Part shown: positions 16,283 through 25,437 of the stretch, one piece after another
Numbering within the stretch: position 1 is the first letter of the stretch
How the letters are laid out: every line of letters begins with the position of its first letter
Source: Paraburkholderia rhizosphaerae
Lineage (GTDB): Bacteria; Pseudomonadota; Gammaproteobacteria; Burkholderiales; Burkholderiaceae
NCBI RefSeq assembly: GCF_004366595.1
Contig: NZ_SORE01000026.1
Span: forward strand, 43,158-107,157
Length of the DNA: 64,000 nt
Direction of reading: 5' to 3'
Notes under the pieces: generated by a model
Databases searched by the model: none
Told to the model about the DNA's origin: nothing
Seen by the model: only the letters and a program-made list of their open reading frames with translations
Program-made: the position numbers and the translations under genes

Positions 16283-17641
16283 CTACGCAATCCGATGCGG
16301 CATCGGCGACGCATCGCGCGCGTTATCGCCCGAGCGCTGCGCGGACCGCTCGCCGGCACGCGCCGCGATCAACGCGGCTAGCGTCACATCCAGCCTGTCG
16401 TTTTCGAGCGCGGCCAGCAACGTCGCGCCATGCACGTGCGTCGAATCGAGCTTCGCCTGATACGCGAGTTCATCGCGATCGATCACGAGCAGATCGTATA
16501 ACTGCCGCACGGTAATGTGATTCGGATTCGCGAGCAGCACGTGGTGGGGGTGCAAACCGTTGTCGTCGATCGGCACGATCCAGCCGATCGCTTCGAGTTG
16601 CTGCAGCAGGCGCACGGTCGTGTCCATATCCCGGCGAAGCATCCGCGCCAGTTCCGGCACCGTGTAGCCGCGCGAGCCGAGGTCGCGCGCTTCGCTGAGC
16701 ATCGCGAGCAGTTCGAGCGCACACAGCAGATCGCCGCCCGGAAAGTAAGGGCGGTGAAACTGCCCGATGCGGATGGCCGGCAGCGCGGACGTGATCATCG
16801 CTCCTGCCAGCGTGATGAACCAGCTCAGATACATCCAGATCAGGAACAGCGGCACCACCGCGAAAGCGCCATACACCGCCGTATAGCTCGGTATGCGGCG
16901 AATGTAGAAGCCGAAGCCGCGCTTCGCGAATTCGAACGCAACCGCCGCGCACAGCCCGCCCACGGCCGCGTCGCGCCATGCGACACGGCAATTCGGCACA
17001 AACACGTACATCAGCGTGAACGCGAGCACCGTCAGCGGCAGCGCGGCGCCCGTCAGCGCCCATTCGATCATCGACGGAATATGCTGTGTGGCCGTGTACT
17101 CCATCGAGCGCGTAAAGAGATACGACGAAATCGACAGGCTCACACCGATCAGCAGCGGCCCGAGCGTCAGAATCGCCCAGTAAACCAGCACCCGCTGCGC
17201 AAACGGCCGCGCCTTGCGCACGCGCCAGATCACGTTGAACGCGGATTCGACCGTCATCATCGTCATCACGGACGTCAGAAACAGAAAGATCATGCCGAGC
17301 GTCGTCAGGCCCTTCGCCTTCGACGCGAACTGGTTCAGGTATTTGAATATCTGGTTATTGAACTGCACGGGCATCAGATGATCGGCAAGAAAGCCCTGCA
17401 GCGACATCTGAAATGACGCAAAAATCGGAAATGCGGTAAAGAGTGCGAACGCAACGGTTGCCAGCGGCACGAGCGAGAGCATCGTCGTGAACGTAAGACT
17501 GCCGGCGACCTGCGCAACGCGATCTTCACTACTGCGCTGCGCGGCGAAATGCGCGAGGCGTTTGAGTGTGTCGAAATCGACACGCATGCGGGACAACAGC
17601 GATAACACCCACGAGCGCAAGCCGGGCTCCTTCCACTTCAT
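16283..17641 (-). CDS. YihY/BrkB-family inner-membrane protein
   Basis: A 452-residue protein of the YihY/UPF0761 family, once called RNase BN. The N-terminal block VAQVAGSLTFTTMLSLVPLATVAFALF is typical. It is followed by about six transmembrane helices up to residue 290 with PNCRVAWRDAAVGGLCAAVAFE. The remaining cytoplasmic tail (about 300-452) holds a winged-helix-like segment around DLGSRGYTVPELARML. The start has GGAGAGAT upstream. It is divergent from wrbA. The transport or assembly role of this family is not established. Confidence 0.9.
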   Translation of the reverse strand: MKWKEPGLRSWVLSLLSRMRVDFDTLKRLAHFAAQRSSEDRVAQVAGSLTFTTMLSLVPLATVAFALFTAFPIFASFQMSLQGFLADHLMPVQFNNQIFKYLNQFASKAKGLTTLGMIFLFLTSVMTMMTVESAFNVIWRVRKARPFAQRVLVYWAILTLGPLLIGVSLSISSYLFTRSMEYTATQHIPSMIEWALTGAALPLTVLAFTLMYVFVPNCRVAWRDAAVGGLCAAVAFEFAKRGFGFYIRRIPSYTAVYGAFAVVPLFLIWMYLSWFITLAGAMITSALPAIRIGQFHRPYFPGGDLLCALELLAMLSEARDLGSRGYTVPELARMLRRDMDTTVRLLQQLEAIGWIVPIDDNGLHPHHVLLANPNHITVRQLYDLLVIDRDELAYQAKLDSTHVHGATLLAALENDRLDVTLAALIAARAGERSAQRSGDNARDASPMPHRIA

Positions 17642-17720
17642 CGATCTCTCCGTGATGCTGCGATGCTGTCGTGTCTGATCTGCGGCCTGAGTGTGGGACC
17701 TGAGCGCGGGACCGAGCCCC

Positions 17721-17726
17721 TATAAT
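17721..17726 (+). promoter_or_regulatory. candidate -10 element of wrbA
   Basis: A perfect TATAAT lies 22 bases before the wrbA ATG. No good -35 is visible 17 bases upstream, so the transcript would have a very short leader. Confidence 0.4.
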
Positions 17727-17748
17727 ACCCGTTCACTATCAAGAGCCC

Positions 17749-18351
17749 ATGAAAGACATCCTCGTGCTTTACTACAGCCGGCACGGCGCGACGCGCGAAC
17801 TCGCGCTCGCGATCGCGCAAGGCATCGACAGTGTGCCGGGCCTTCAGGCACGCGTGCGTACCGTGCCGCCGGTCTCGACCGTATGCGAGGCGAGCGCGCC
17901 CGATATTCCGTCCGAAGGACCGCCGTACGCGGAATTGCGCGACCTCGAAGAATGCGCTGGCCTCGCGCTCGGCTCGCCGACCCGCTTTGGCAATATGGCT
18001 GCACCGCTCAAATATTTCCTCGACGGCACCACGCCGCAATGGTTATCGGGCGCACTCGCCGGCAAGCCGGCGTGTGTTTTCACGTCGACCGGCAGCCTGC
18101 ACGGCGGCCAGGAAACCACGTTGCTGTCGATGATGCTGCCGCTTCTGCACCACGGCATGTTGATCCTCGGCATCCCGTACACCGAAAGCCTGCTCAACGC
18201 GACGCAAACCGGCGGCACGCCGTACGGCGCTTCGCACCACGCGCGCGCGGATTCCGCGGTGCACGGCATTTCGGCCGATGAGAAGGCGCTGGCGATCGCA
18301 CTCGGCGCGCGTATCGCACGCACCGCGGCTTCGATGACCGAACGTCCGTAG
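17749..18351 (+). CDS. wrbA: NAD(P)H:quinone oxidoreductase, WrbA type
   Basis: A 200-residue flavodoxin-like protein that binds FMN and reduces quinones by two electrons, limiting redox cycling. It shows the N-terminal FMN loop LVLYYSRHGATRELA, GLALGSPTRFGNMAAPLKYFLD, and FTSTGSLHGGQETTLLSMMLPLLHHGMLI, all diagnostic of WrbA. The length matches the family. The ATG at 17749 is the only good start. It is followed 26 bp later by the DUF2069 gene, as in many betaproteobacteria, which suggests an operon. Confidence 0.95.
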   Translation: MKDILVLYYSRHGATRELALAIAQGIDSVPGLQARVRTVPPVSTVCEASAPDIPSEGPPYAELRDLEECAGLALGSPTRFGNMAAPLKYFLDGTTPQWLSGALAGKPACVFTSTGSLHGGQETTLLSMMLPLLHHGMLILGIPYTESLLNATQTGGTPYGASHHARADSAVHGISADEKALAIALGARIARTAASMTERP

Positions 18352-18377
18352 ACGCGCGCGATGCGCAAGGGCTCACT

Positions 18378-18941
18378 ATGACGATAAACACCCCGCCGCA
18401 TTCGCCTGCCCGGCACGCTCGCGTGAACGATGCCCCGGCGACTTCCGCGACCGCTGCTTCGTCCGCTGATTCGTCTGGTTCCGCCGCTGGCTCGTCCGCC
18501 GCTGTGTCCGCCGCTGTGTCCGCTGCTGTGTCCGCTGTTTCGTCGACTGGCGCATCAGCGGCGACGTGCGCCCGGCGCGCGCCGCGATGGGCCGCGTACG
18601 GCGCGACGGCTGCCCTCGTGCTGCTGATCGCCCTGTGCGTCGCGTGGGAATGGCGCGTCGCGCCGCTGCGCCCCGGCGGTTCGGCGCTCGTGTTAAAGGC
18701 TCTGCCGCTTCTGCTTGCATTGCGTGGCGTGTGGCGGCGCAATTTGTATACGCTGCAGTGGGCATCGATGCTGGTGTTGCTGTACCTGATGGAGGGCATC
18801 GTGCGCGGGATGAGCGATCGCGGTCCGAGCGCGACGCTCGCATGGCTCGAAGCGCTGCTCGCGTTGCTGTTCTTCGTGTGCGCGCTCGCGTATGTCGCGC
18901 CATTCAAACGCGCCGCGCGGCGCGCAAAGAAAACGGCCTGA
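18378..18941 (+). CDS. DUF2069 membrane protein with Ala/Ser-rich N-terminus
   Basis: A 187-residue protein. The C-terminal about 120 residues match DUF2069, a small inner-membrane family with about four helices (AAYGATAALVLLIALCVAWEW; LPLLLALRGVWRRNLYTLQW; ASMLVLLYLMEGIVRG; LLALLFFVCALAYVAPFKR). The first about 60 residues are low complexity, mostly Ala, Ser and Thr, and include a DNA-level 12-bp repeat. AAGGG before the ATG at 18378 supports this start, although a later start would give a typical DUF2069. It follows wrbA by 26 bp. The function is unknown. Confidence 0.8.
   Translation: MTINTPPHSPARHARVNDAPATSATAASSADSSGSAAGSSAAVSAAVSAAVSAVSSTGASAATCARRAPRWAAYGATAALVLLIALCVAWEWRVAPLRPGGSALVLKALPLLLALRGVWRRNLYTLQWASMLVLLYLMEGIVRGMSDRGPSATLAWLEALLALLFFVCALAYVAPFKRAARRAKKTA
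18495..18530 (+). repeat. 12-bp tandem repeat in DUF2069 gene
   Basis: Three 12-bp units of TCCGCCGCTGTG (the third with one change) encode repeated Ser-Ala-Ala-Val in the disordered N-terminal tail. In-frame units can change number without breaking the gene. Confidence 0.8.
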
Positions 18942-19060
18942 CGCGACGCCCCCCTTGCGGGCGGCATCAAGGTGCTACGCTACACGCATCACTCGCGCCG
19001 CGACTGCGCGGCATCAACCGACATCGCGCCGCCCGCGCGCGGCACAGCGGAGCCGTAACG

Positions 19061-19909
19061 ATGAAGATTCGCGTGCTGTCTGACCTGCATCTCGAATGCG
19101 ATGAGCCCGACGTGATTCCGCACGCCGACGCCGACCTCGTCGTGCTCGCGGGGGACATCCACAATCATGCGCAAGGGTTGCGCTGGGCCGCAGAAACGTT
19201 CGATGGCGCCGTACCGGTCGTCTATGTGCCGGGCAATCACGAGTACTACGACGGCGAATTCGGCGCGCTTGAATCGGCGATGCTCGATGCCGCGCATTCG
19301 GTCGACAACGTGCACTTCCTGAACAACGCGGTGCTCGTCGATCCGCAACACCGCTGGCGCGTGCTGGGCACGACGCTGTGGACCGATTTCGAGTTGTACG
19401 GCGCGCAACCGGAAGCGCGCGCCGCGTCGATGGCAGCCGCGCAGCGCGCGATGCTCGACTACCGCGGCTTGATTCAGGTGACCTGGGGCGCCCCGGCGAC
19501 CAACGTGACAAGTACGTCGCACACATCGGCGGCGGCCGAACACAACACGCGTCGCAATTTCACGCCGGCCGATTCGCTCGCGCTGCATGCGCGCTCGCTT
19601 GCGTGGCTGACCCACGAACTCGCGCAGCCATTCGCGGGCAAGACAATCGTCGTCACGCATCATGCGCCGCACCGGCGCAGCCTCGCCGAGCGCTATGCGA
19701 ATGACCTGGTATCAGCGGGTTTCGTCAACGACCTGCCCGCGTTGGTACGCGCCCCCGTTGCGCTATGGATTCACGGGCATACGCATACGGGCTTCGATTA
19801 TGTCGAAAACGGCACGCGCGTCGTGTGCAACCCGCGCGGCTACTTCGACTGGCGCACACGCAAGCTCGAAAACGAGCAGTTCAGCTGGAGCAAGGTCGTC
19901 GACATCTGA
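19061..19909 (+). CDS. calcineurin-like metallophosphoesterase
   Basis: A 282-residue dimetal phosphoesterase. All motifs are in order: SDLHLE (Asp8, His10), LAGDIHNH, VPGNHEYYDGEF, a VTHHAPH block and WIHGHTHTGFDY. The ATG at 19061 places the first motif at the usual distance from the N-terminus; frame extension upstream overlaps the DUF2069 gene and is not coding. The family includes phosphodiesterases, nucleases and pyrophosphatases, and the substrate is not readable here. It lies 119 bp after DUF2069 on the same strand and may extend the wrbA operon. Confidence 0.92.
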   Translation: MKIRVLSDLHLECDEPDVIPHADADLVVLAGDIHNHAQGLRWAAETFDGAVPVVYVPGNHEYYDGEFGALESAMLDAAHSVDNVHFLNNAVLVDPQHRWRVLGTTLWTDFELYGAQPEARAASMAAAQRAMLDYRGLIQVTWGAPATNVTSTSHTSAAAEHNTRRNFTPADSLALHARSLAWLTHELAQPFAGKTIVVTHHAPHRRSLAERYANDLVSAGFVNDLPALVRAPVALWIHGHTHTGFDYVENGTRVVCNPRGYFDWRTRKLENEQFSWSKVVDI

Positions 19910-19996
19910 GCACAGTCACAGCAGCGCCTGGTCGAACGCGCGCTGCGTCATGCGAATCGGAAATCGGAAATCGGGCGCGGTGCGCGGATCAGACAG

Positions 19997-20158
19997 TCAA
20001 AGACTGCTCGCATCATCCTTGCGCGCGGACTTCATTGCGGTCGACTTGATTGGTACAAGCCGCGGCTGCTGCCGCAGACGACGCAACACGTCACGCGACG
20101 CGGCCACAGCGATCAATCCGAAAATGACAGCGACACCGATCATCAGATGCGTATCCAT
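19997..20158 (-). CDS. small single-helix membrane protein, 53 residues
   Basis: A short ORF starting at the ATG at 20158, with GAGGGAAAG as a strong ribosome-binding site. The product has a hydrophobic helix at residues 5-20 (LMIGVAVIFGLIAVAAS), followed by a basic tail (RDVLRRLRQQPRL...KSARKDD). One transmembrane segment and positive charges after it suggest an inner-membrane peptide with a cytoplasmic C-terminus. It is convergent with the metallophosphoesterase gene. I recognise no family. Confidence 0.5.
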   Translation of the reverse strand: MDTHLMIGVAVIFGLIAVAASRDVLRRLRQQPRLVPIKSTAMKSARKDDASSL

Positions 20159-20428
20159 ACTTTCCCTCTTGTTTAGCACTCGCAGCACGAGTGGCGTTGC
20201 GTAGCAGACTTGCCGCGTGGACCGCGCGAGCACAGCGGCATGGACTCCACGTTAGCAAAACCGGTACGCGAGGGAAGTAAGCAAGTGTTGCGACGCAACG
20301 GTCATTTGTAACGTCGTACCTGACTGCAAACGGGCTGAAAACCGAGTGAAAACCGAGCGATACACGTGAGCGCATCGGCTCAAGGCGGCTCGTGACCGCA
20401 CGTACGCACCACGACTGCGGACACCACT

Positions 20429-21367
20429 TCAAGTGCGTGCGAATTTGCGCAATTCCGCATGATCGTTAGCCAGCGTTGCGGGCAACCCATCGCGCAGATA
20501 TTCGACCCACGTGCGGATCTTCGCGTCCAGATACTGGCGCGACGCATAAATCGCATACAGATTCATTTCCTGCGCGGTGTACTCGGGCAGCACCCACACG
20601 AGTTCGCCGCTGCGCAATCCGGCGATCGCCGAGTAGATCGGCAGCAGCCCGATGCCCATGCCTTCGCGCACCGCCACTGCCTTGGCCTCCGCGACGTTCA
20701 CCTGAAACGTCGCCGCGCCGAGCGCAATGGTTTCCTGCCCGTTCGGACCGTTGAACGTCCATTCGTCGGTGGGGAACATCGGCGTCAGCATGCGCAGGCA
20801 CACGTGATTGCGCAGATCCGCGGGCGTCTGCGGCAAGCCCTTGCGTTCCAGATAAGCAGGCGAGGCGCACGTGATGCTGAACACGCTGCCCAGCCGTTGC
20901 GACACCAGCCCCGAATCGGGCAGACCCTGGGCGAGCGCGAGCGCGACGTCGTAGCCTTCGTCGAGCAGATCGGGCATACGCTGCGCAAGGGTCAACTCAA
21001 CCTGCACATCCGGATAAAGCTGCTGGTAGCCGCCGACCGCCGGTACGACGTAGTGCTGGCCGAAACTTGTCATCGCGTGTACTTTCAGCTTGCCTGATGG
21101 ACGCGCATGCGCGTCGCTCGCCTCTGCCTCGGCCTGGTCCACATACGCGAGAATCTGCTCGCAGCGCTGCAAATAGCGTTCACCGGCTTCGGTCAGCGCG
21201 ATACGTCGTGTGGTCCGGTTCAGCAAACGCGTGCGCAAATGCCCTTCGAGGTCCGAAACGGCGCGCGATGCATAAGCGGTGGTGGTATTGAGATGCTGCG
21301 CGGCAGCCGTGAAACTGCCCGCCTCGACGACGCGGGCAAAGACGCGCATGTTCTGGAGCGTATCCAT
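20429..21367 (-). CDS. LysR-type regulator of the adjacent efflux operon
   Basis: A 312-residue LysR-type transcriptional regulator. The winged helix-turn-helix (residues 1-60) reads MRVFARVVEAGSFTAAAQHL, then ASRAVSDLEGHLRTRLLNRTTRRIALTEAG. The effector-binding domain (about 90-300) contains GKLKVHAMTSFGQHYVVP, DLLDEGYDVALAL and GMGIGLLPIYSA. It is divergent from the OMF-FUSC-DUF1656-HlyD operon, the arrangement of AaeR- and FusR-type regulators, which respond to aromatic acids. The effector is inferred from the neighbours only. The 157-bp intergenic region holds a strong -10 and TTGCA repeats. Confidence 0.92.
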   Translation of the reverse strand: MDTLQNMRVFARVVEAGSFTAAAQHLNTTTAYASRAVSDLEGHLRTRLLNRTTRRIALTEAGERYLQRCEQILAYVDQAEAEASDAHARPSGKLKVHAMTSFGQHYVVPAVGGYQQLYPDVQVELTLAQRMPDLLDEGYDVALALAQGLPDSGLVSQRLGSVFSITCASPAYLERKGLPQTPADLRNHVCLRMLTPMFPTDEWTFNGPNGQETIALGAATFQVNVAEAKAVAVREGMGIGLLPIYSAIAGLRSGELVWVLPEYTAQEMNLYAIYASRQYLDAKIRTWVEYLRDGLPATLANDHAELRKFART

Positions 21368-21384
21368 GTCGATCCTTGACTACA

Positions 21385-21426
21385 TTGCAGGCGATTGTTG
21401 CACAAACCGAAAGGAACATTATTGCA
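21385..21426. promoter_or_regulatory. TTGCA repeats in LysR/efflux intergenic region
   Basis: Three copies of TTGCA (21385, 21398 and 21422) lie between the regulator start and the efflux promoter. Spacing between copies is 13 and 24 bases. They are candidate LysR contact sites, inferred from position; the family usually prefers T-N11-A sites. Confidence 0.35.
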
Positions 21427-21481
21427 ACCTTCGTAAAGATCCCTTTCATCTTTGCCGGTTATTCATTAATCTGCTGAAAAA

Positions 21482-21487
21482 TATAAT
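21482..21487 (+). promoter_or_regulatory. -10 element of the efflux operon
   Basis: A perfect TATAAT 38 bases before the GTG start. At 17-bp spacing the -35 is TTATTC, a poor match, which suits a promoter needing activation by the LysR protein. Confidence 0.6.
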
Positions 21488-21524
21488 GGCGCACATCGTT
21501 TCATAGTCAATTAGGGAGGAAATC

Positions 21525-23213
21525 GTGCAGTTTCCGGTGAGCAATGGGATCACCGCACTCGCGGTTCTTGCGATCCCGCTAATAATTGCCGGTTGCGCGA
21601 GTCCTGGAAACGTCGCCCCGCAGGCGCATGGCAACGACCCGATGTCGCTCGATGCGGGCGCTGCGATCCGCGCAGCGGATATCGATGCGAAATGGCCCGA
21701 TGTCGACTGGTGGCGTGCCTATAAAGATCCCCAACTGGACAGTTGGGTAGCAGCCGCCCTCTCGGGCAACCCGACGCTCGCCGTTGCGCAGGCGCGCGTG
21801 CGCAACGCGCAGGCGCTCGCCGCAGTCAACGCGGCCGACCTTTCGCCGCAAGTCAGAGGCAATCTGTCGATTCAGGGCGAACACTGGCCGGACAACGTCT
21901 ACTACGGTCCCGGGCCGCTCGCTAACCAGACCACCTGGAACAACACCGCGGCGCTCAGCCTGTCGTATCACCTCGACTTGTGGGGCCGCGATAAAAACGC
22001 AGCCGAAGCTGCGCTCGATCTCGCCCATGCGCGCGCCGCCGATGCGCGAGCGGCGCAACTCGAAATCGAAGTGAACGTCGTGCGCACCTACATCGACATG
22101 TCGATGAATTATGCGTTGCTCGACATCGAGAAGAGCACGCTCGCGCAACAGCAACAGGTCGCGACACTCGCGAACCGGCGGCTGCAAGGCGGTCTCGGCA
22201 CCCAGCTCGAAGTCGCGCAAGCCGAGACGCCGCTGCCCGAGTCCGAGCGGCGCATCGACGCGCTCGAAGCGGAAATCGCGCTCGGGCGCAATCAGCTTGC
22301 CGCGCTTGCCGGCAAAGGCCCGGGCGCGGCCGATACGATCAAGCGGCCGCAACTGTCGCTCGCTGGCCCGGCCGGCCTGCCGTCGACGTTGCCCGCCGAA
22401 CTGATCGGCCATCGACCCGACATCGTCGCGGCGCGCTGGAGCGTCGCCGCGCAGGCGCGCGGCATCGACGTCGCGCACGCGGACTTCTATCCGAATATCG
22501 ATCTGCTTGCGTCGATCGGCGGGTTTGCCGCGATGGGGCCGTTCTTCCAGTTTCTGCATGCGCAGAACGGCTCGTGGACGGTCGGACCGGCGGCGTCGCT
22601 GCCGATTCTCGACGGCGGGCGTCTGCGCGCGCAGCTTGGCGTCGCGTCCGCGGGGTACGACGAAGCGGCCGAGCAATACAACCAGACGATCGTCAACGCG
22701 CTCAAGCAGATCTCCGACGAAGTCGTGCGGATCCGTTCGCTCGAAACGCAGGCGAAAGAAGCGCAGCGCGCCGTCGATATCGCGACGAAGAATTATCAGC
22801 TCGCACGTGAAGGCTACCGGCGCGGCCTGACCGACTATGTGAATGTGCTGATCGCGCAGACCCAACAATTGCGCGCGCAGGAAGGCGTCGCACGCGTGCA
22901 GGCCGATCGGCTGAGCGCGCGGGCGACGCTGGTGGCCGCGCTCGGCGGCGGTCTGTCGGAACCCGCTGATGGTCCCGACGAAACCGACACGTGGCCCGCG
23001 AGCGAACGCCGCAAGGCTGCTAAAGCGGCCAAAGGCGTCAGCGCACTGGTAGCGGCAGCGGCAGCGGCAGCGGCACCGGCACCGGCAGCGGCACCGGCAC
23101 CGGCAGCGGCAGCGGCAGCGGCGAATACGCAGCCGGCGTCGGCACAACCGATCGCGGGGAAGGCGGCGCCCCGCACCGCGCCGCTCGACGCGGCCAACGC
23201 GAACACGCGCTGA
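21525..23213 (+). CDS. RND-type efflux outer-membrane lipoprotein (NodT/OprM-like)
   Basis: A 562-residue TolC-like outer-membrane factor. The signal peptide ends in a lipobox LIIAGC (Cys23), so it is lipidated. The DVDWWRAYKDPQLDSWVAAALSGNPTLAVAQARVRNAQ segment and two OEP repeats (about 60-260 and 270-465) are typical, including GPAASLPILDGGRLRAQL and REGYRRGLTDYVNVLIAQTQQL. The last about 75 residues form an Ala/Pro-rich tail from a hexamer DNA repeat. GTG is the start, with AGGGAGGA upstream. First gene of the efflux operon; it would form the outer-membrane exit duct for the FUSC/HlyD pump. Confidence 0.93.
   Translation: MQFPVSNGITALAVLAIPLIIAGCASPGNVAPQAHGNDPMSLDAGAAIRAADIDAKWPDVDWWRAYKDPQLDSWVAAALSGNPTLAVAQARVRNAQALAAVNAADLSPQVRGNLSIQGEHWPDNVYYGPGPLANQTTWNNTAALSLSYHLDLWGRDKNAAEAALDLAHARAADARAAQLEIEVNVVRTYIDMSMNYALLDIEKSTLAQQQQVATLANRRLQGGLGTQLEVAQAETPLPESERRIDALEAEIALGRNQLAALAGKGPGAADTIKRPQLSLAGPAGLPSTLPAELIGHRPDIVAARWSVAAQARGIDVAHADFYPNIDLLASIGGFAAMGPFFQFLHAQNGSWTVGPAASLPILDGGRLRAQLGVASAGYDEAAEQYNQTIVNALKQISDEVVRIRSLETQAKEAQRAVDIATKNYQLAREGYRRGLTDYVNVLIAQTQQLRAQEGVARVQADRLSARATLVAALGGGLSEPADGPDETDTWPASERRKAAKAAKGVSALVAAAAAAAAPAPAAAPAPAAAAAAANTQPASAQPIAGKAAPRTAPLDAANANTR
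23051..23123 (+). repeat. GGCAGC/GGCACC hexamer array
   Basis: About twelve 6-bp units in the 3' end of the outer-membrane-factor gene encode an Ala/Pro tail. The units are in frame, so copy number can vary without frameshift. Confidence 0.85.
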
Positions 23214-23223
23214 GCCGCCCATC

Positions 23224-25437
23224 ATGAACACGCCTTCTCCCGCTCAACCCGCCGCGTGGTCGCTGCCGTCGCTGTATGCGGCCGTTGCCGACTGGGCGCA
23301 CACCGACGGCCGCACATGGGTGTATATCTTCAAGGCGCTCGCCGCGGCCTTTCTCGCGATCGGCATCGCGATGAAGCTCGAGATGCCGCAGCCGCGCACC
23401 GCGATGACGACCGTGTTCATCGTGATGCAGCCGCAAAGCGGCGCGGTGTTCGCGAAGAGCTTTTACCGGATCGGCGGCACGCTGGTCGGCCTCGTCGTGA
23501 TGCTCGCGCTGCTTGGCCTCTTTCCGCAGCAACCGGTGCTCTTTATCGTGTCGACCGCGCTGTGGGTCGGCATCTGCACCGCGGGCGCCGCGCGTAACCG
23601 CAACTTCCGTTCGTACGGCTTCGTGCTGGCCGGCTACACCGCCGCGCTGATCGGCATTCCCGCTTCACAGCATCCGGACGGCGCGTTGCTGTCCGCGCTC
23701 ACGCGCGTCTCCGAAGTGCTGCTCGGCATCGTCTGCGCGGGCGCGGTCAGCGCACTCGTGTTCCCCCAGCATACCGGCGAGCAGATGCGCACGACGGTAC
23801 GCGCGCGCTTCAGCTCGTTCGTCGACTATGTCGGCAGTGTGCTCGACGGCCGCATCGAGCGCGCGCAAATCGAGGAAACCAACGCGCGTTTTATCGCCGA
23901 TATCGTCGGCCTTGAAGCGATGCGCAGCATGGCAGTGTTCGAAAGCCCCGAGTCGCGGATGCGCAGCGGCCGGCTGTCGCGGCTGAACAGCGAATTCATG
24001 GCCGCATCGACACGGTTTCACGCGCTGCATCAGCTGATGAACCGTCTGCATATGGCGAGCGCGTGGGCGACCATCGACGCGCTCGAACCGTATTTTCGCG
24101 AAATCGCGCCACTGTTGCGGCACCGATCCGGCGAGCCGGTGCGCACCGCCGCTGACGCGGCGTCGGCGGCCGAACAGCTCGAAGCGTACAAAGAGGCATT
24201 GCCGAAGCGCATCCGCGCGACGCGCGCCGAACTCGCGGTGCATCCGGATGAGCCGATGCTCGACTTCGATACCGCGTCCGAACTCCTCTATCGCTTCGTC
24301 GAAGATCTGCACGCGTACACGGCGACCTACGCGTCGCTGGCCGTGCCGATGCATGCGCGCGAGCGCTGGATCGAGCATTACGAACCGAAGACGAATGCGC
24401 TCACGGCCGGCATCTCCGGCATGCGCGCGGCGATCGTGATGTGCGTGCTCGGCGCGTTCTGGATCGCGACCGCGTGGCCGAGCGGCACGACGCTCACGCT
24501 GAACGCGGCCGCCACCTGCGCGCTTGCGTCATCGTCGCCGAATCCGCCGCGCATGGCGTGGCAGATGGGGCTCGGCACCACCCTCGCGTCGTTGATGGCG
24601 ATGATCGTCACGTTCGGCATCTATCCGCATATCGACGGCTTCTGGCTGCTGTGCGCGGCGCTTACGCCATTTCTCGCGTTCGGCGTATTCATGACGACGC
24701 GTCCGAAGCTGGTGGGCTACGGGATGGGCTACTGCATCTTCTTCTGCTTTCTTGCAGGCCCGGACAACCTCGAGGTCTACGAGCCAATCACGTTCATGAA
24801 CGATGCGCTCGCCCTGGTGCTGTCGATGCTGGTCACCGCGGTCGCGTTCGCGGTGCTGTTGCCGCCGTCGACGCCGTGGCTGCGCAACCGGCTGCTGGTC
24901 GATTTGCGCCGTCAGGTGGTGGCCGGCTGCCGCGGCAGCTTGAACGGTCTGCGCACGCGGTTCGAGAGCGGCGCGCGCGACCTGATGTTCCAGATCAATG
25001 CGCTCGCCGCCGACGAGCCCGAACTGAAACGCGACACGTTGCGCTGGTTGTTCGCGGTGCTCGAAGTCGGCAACGCGATTACCGACCTGCGCCGCGAAAT
25101 CGACGAGCTGCCGCCGGACCCGCGCTATGCGCGCTCGATGCCGTGGCGGGTCAAGTTGCGCGCGATGCGTGACGACGTCGGCCGGCTGTTCGATACGCCG
25201 ACCGCGAAGCGGCTCGACATCGCACTTGCCGCGACCAACGATGCGATCGCCGCGGTCCAGCAGGTGCTCGCGGCGTTTGAGCCGCCACGCGACGAACGCC
25301 ATCGGCTGCAACGTATCCTGAGCCACGCGCACTTTATCCGCAGTGCGCTGCTCGACCCCCAATCGCCGCTCGCAACGCTGGCCAACCACGGCAACGGCGC
25401 GGGCACTGCGCCACCTGGAGCGCGCCATGCCTCGTGA
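23224..25437 (+). CDS. FUSC-family inner-membrane efflux protein (AaeB/FusB-like)
   Basis: A 737-residue FUSC-domain transporter. An N-terminal six-helix set (about 33-180) includes IFKALAAAFLAIGIAMKLEMPQPRTAMTTVFIVMQP. A soluble helical region follows (180-390), then a second helix set (about 395-545) with TLTLNAAATCALASSSPNP and FLAFGVFMTTRPKLVGYGMGYC, and a C-terminal soluble part. This is the AaeB/fusaric-acid-resistance layout for export of aromatic carboxylic acids. It starts 10 bp after the OMF gene. Its end overlaps the DUF1656 gene by 11 bases. Substrate is inferred from family. Confidence 0.93.
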   Translation: MNTPSPAQPAAWSLPSLYAAVADWAHTDGRTWVYIFKALAAAFLAIGIAMKLEMPQPRTAMTTVFIVMQPQSGAVFAKSFYRIGGTLVGLVVMLALLGLFPQQPVLFIVSTALWVGICTAGAARNRNFRSYGFVLAGYTAALIGIPASQHPDGALLSALTRVSEVLLGIVCAGAVSALVFPQHTGEQMRTTVRARFSSFVDYVGSVLDGRIERAQIEETNARFIADIVGLEAMRSMAVFESPESRMRSGRLSRLNSEFMAASTRFHALHQLMNRLHMASAWATIDALEPYFREIAPLLRHRSGEPVRTAADAASAAEQLEAYKEALPKRIRATRAELAVHPDEPMLDFDTASELLYRFVEDLHAYTATYASLAVPMHARERWIEHYEPKTNALTAGISGMRAAIVMCVLGAFWIATAWPSGTTLTLNAAATCALASSSPNPPRMAWQMGLGTTLASLMAMIVTFGIYPHIDGFWLLCAALTPFLAFGVFMTTRPKLVGYGMGYCIFFCFLAGPDNLEVYEPITFMNDALALVLSMLVTAVAFAVLLPPSTPWLRNRLLVDLRRQVVAGCRGSLNGLRTRFESGARDLMFQINALAADEPELKRDTLRWLFAVLEVGNAITDLRREIDELPPDPRYARSMPWRVKLRAMRDDVGRLFDTPTAKRLDIALAATNDAIAAVQQVLAAFEPPRDERHRLQRILSHAHFIRSALLDPQSPLATLANHGNGAGTAPPGARHAS

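Noticed and set aside
21579..23231. Long open frame on the minus strand opposite the OMF gene (550 codons)
   Set aside because: It is Arg/Gln/His-rich antisense of a clear coding gene, a usual side effect of high GC third positions.
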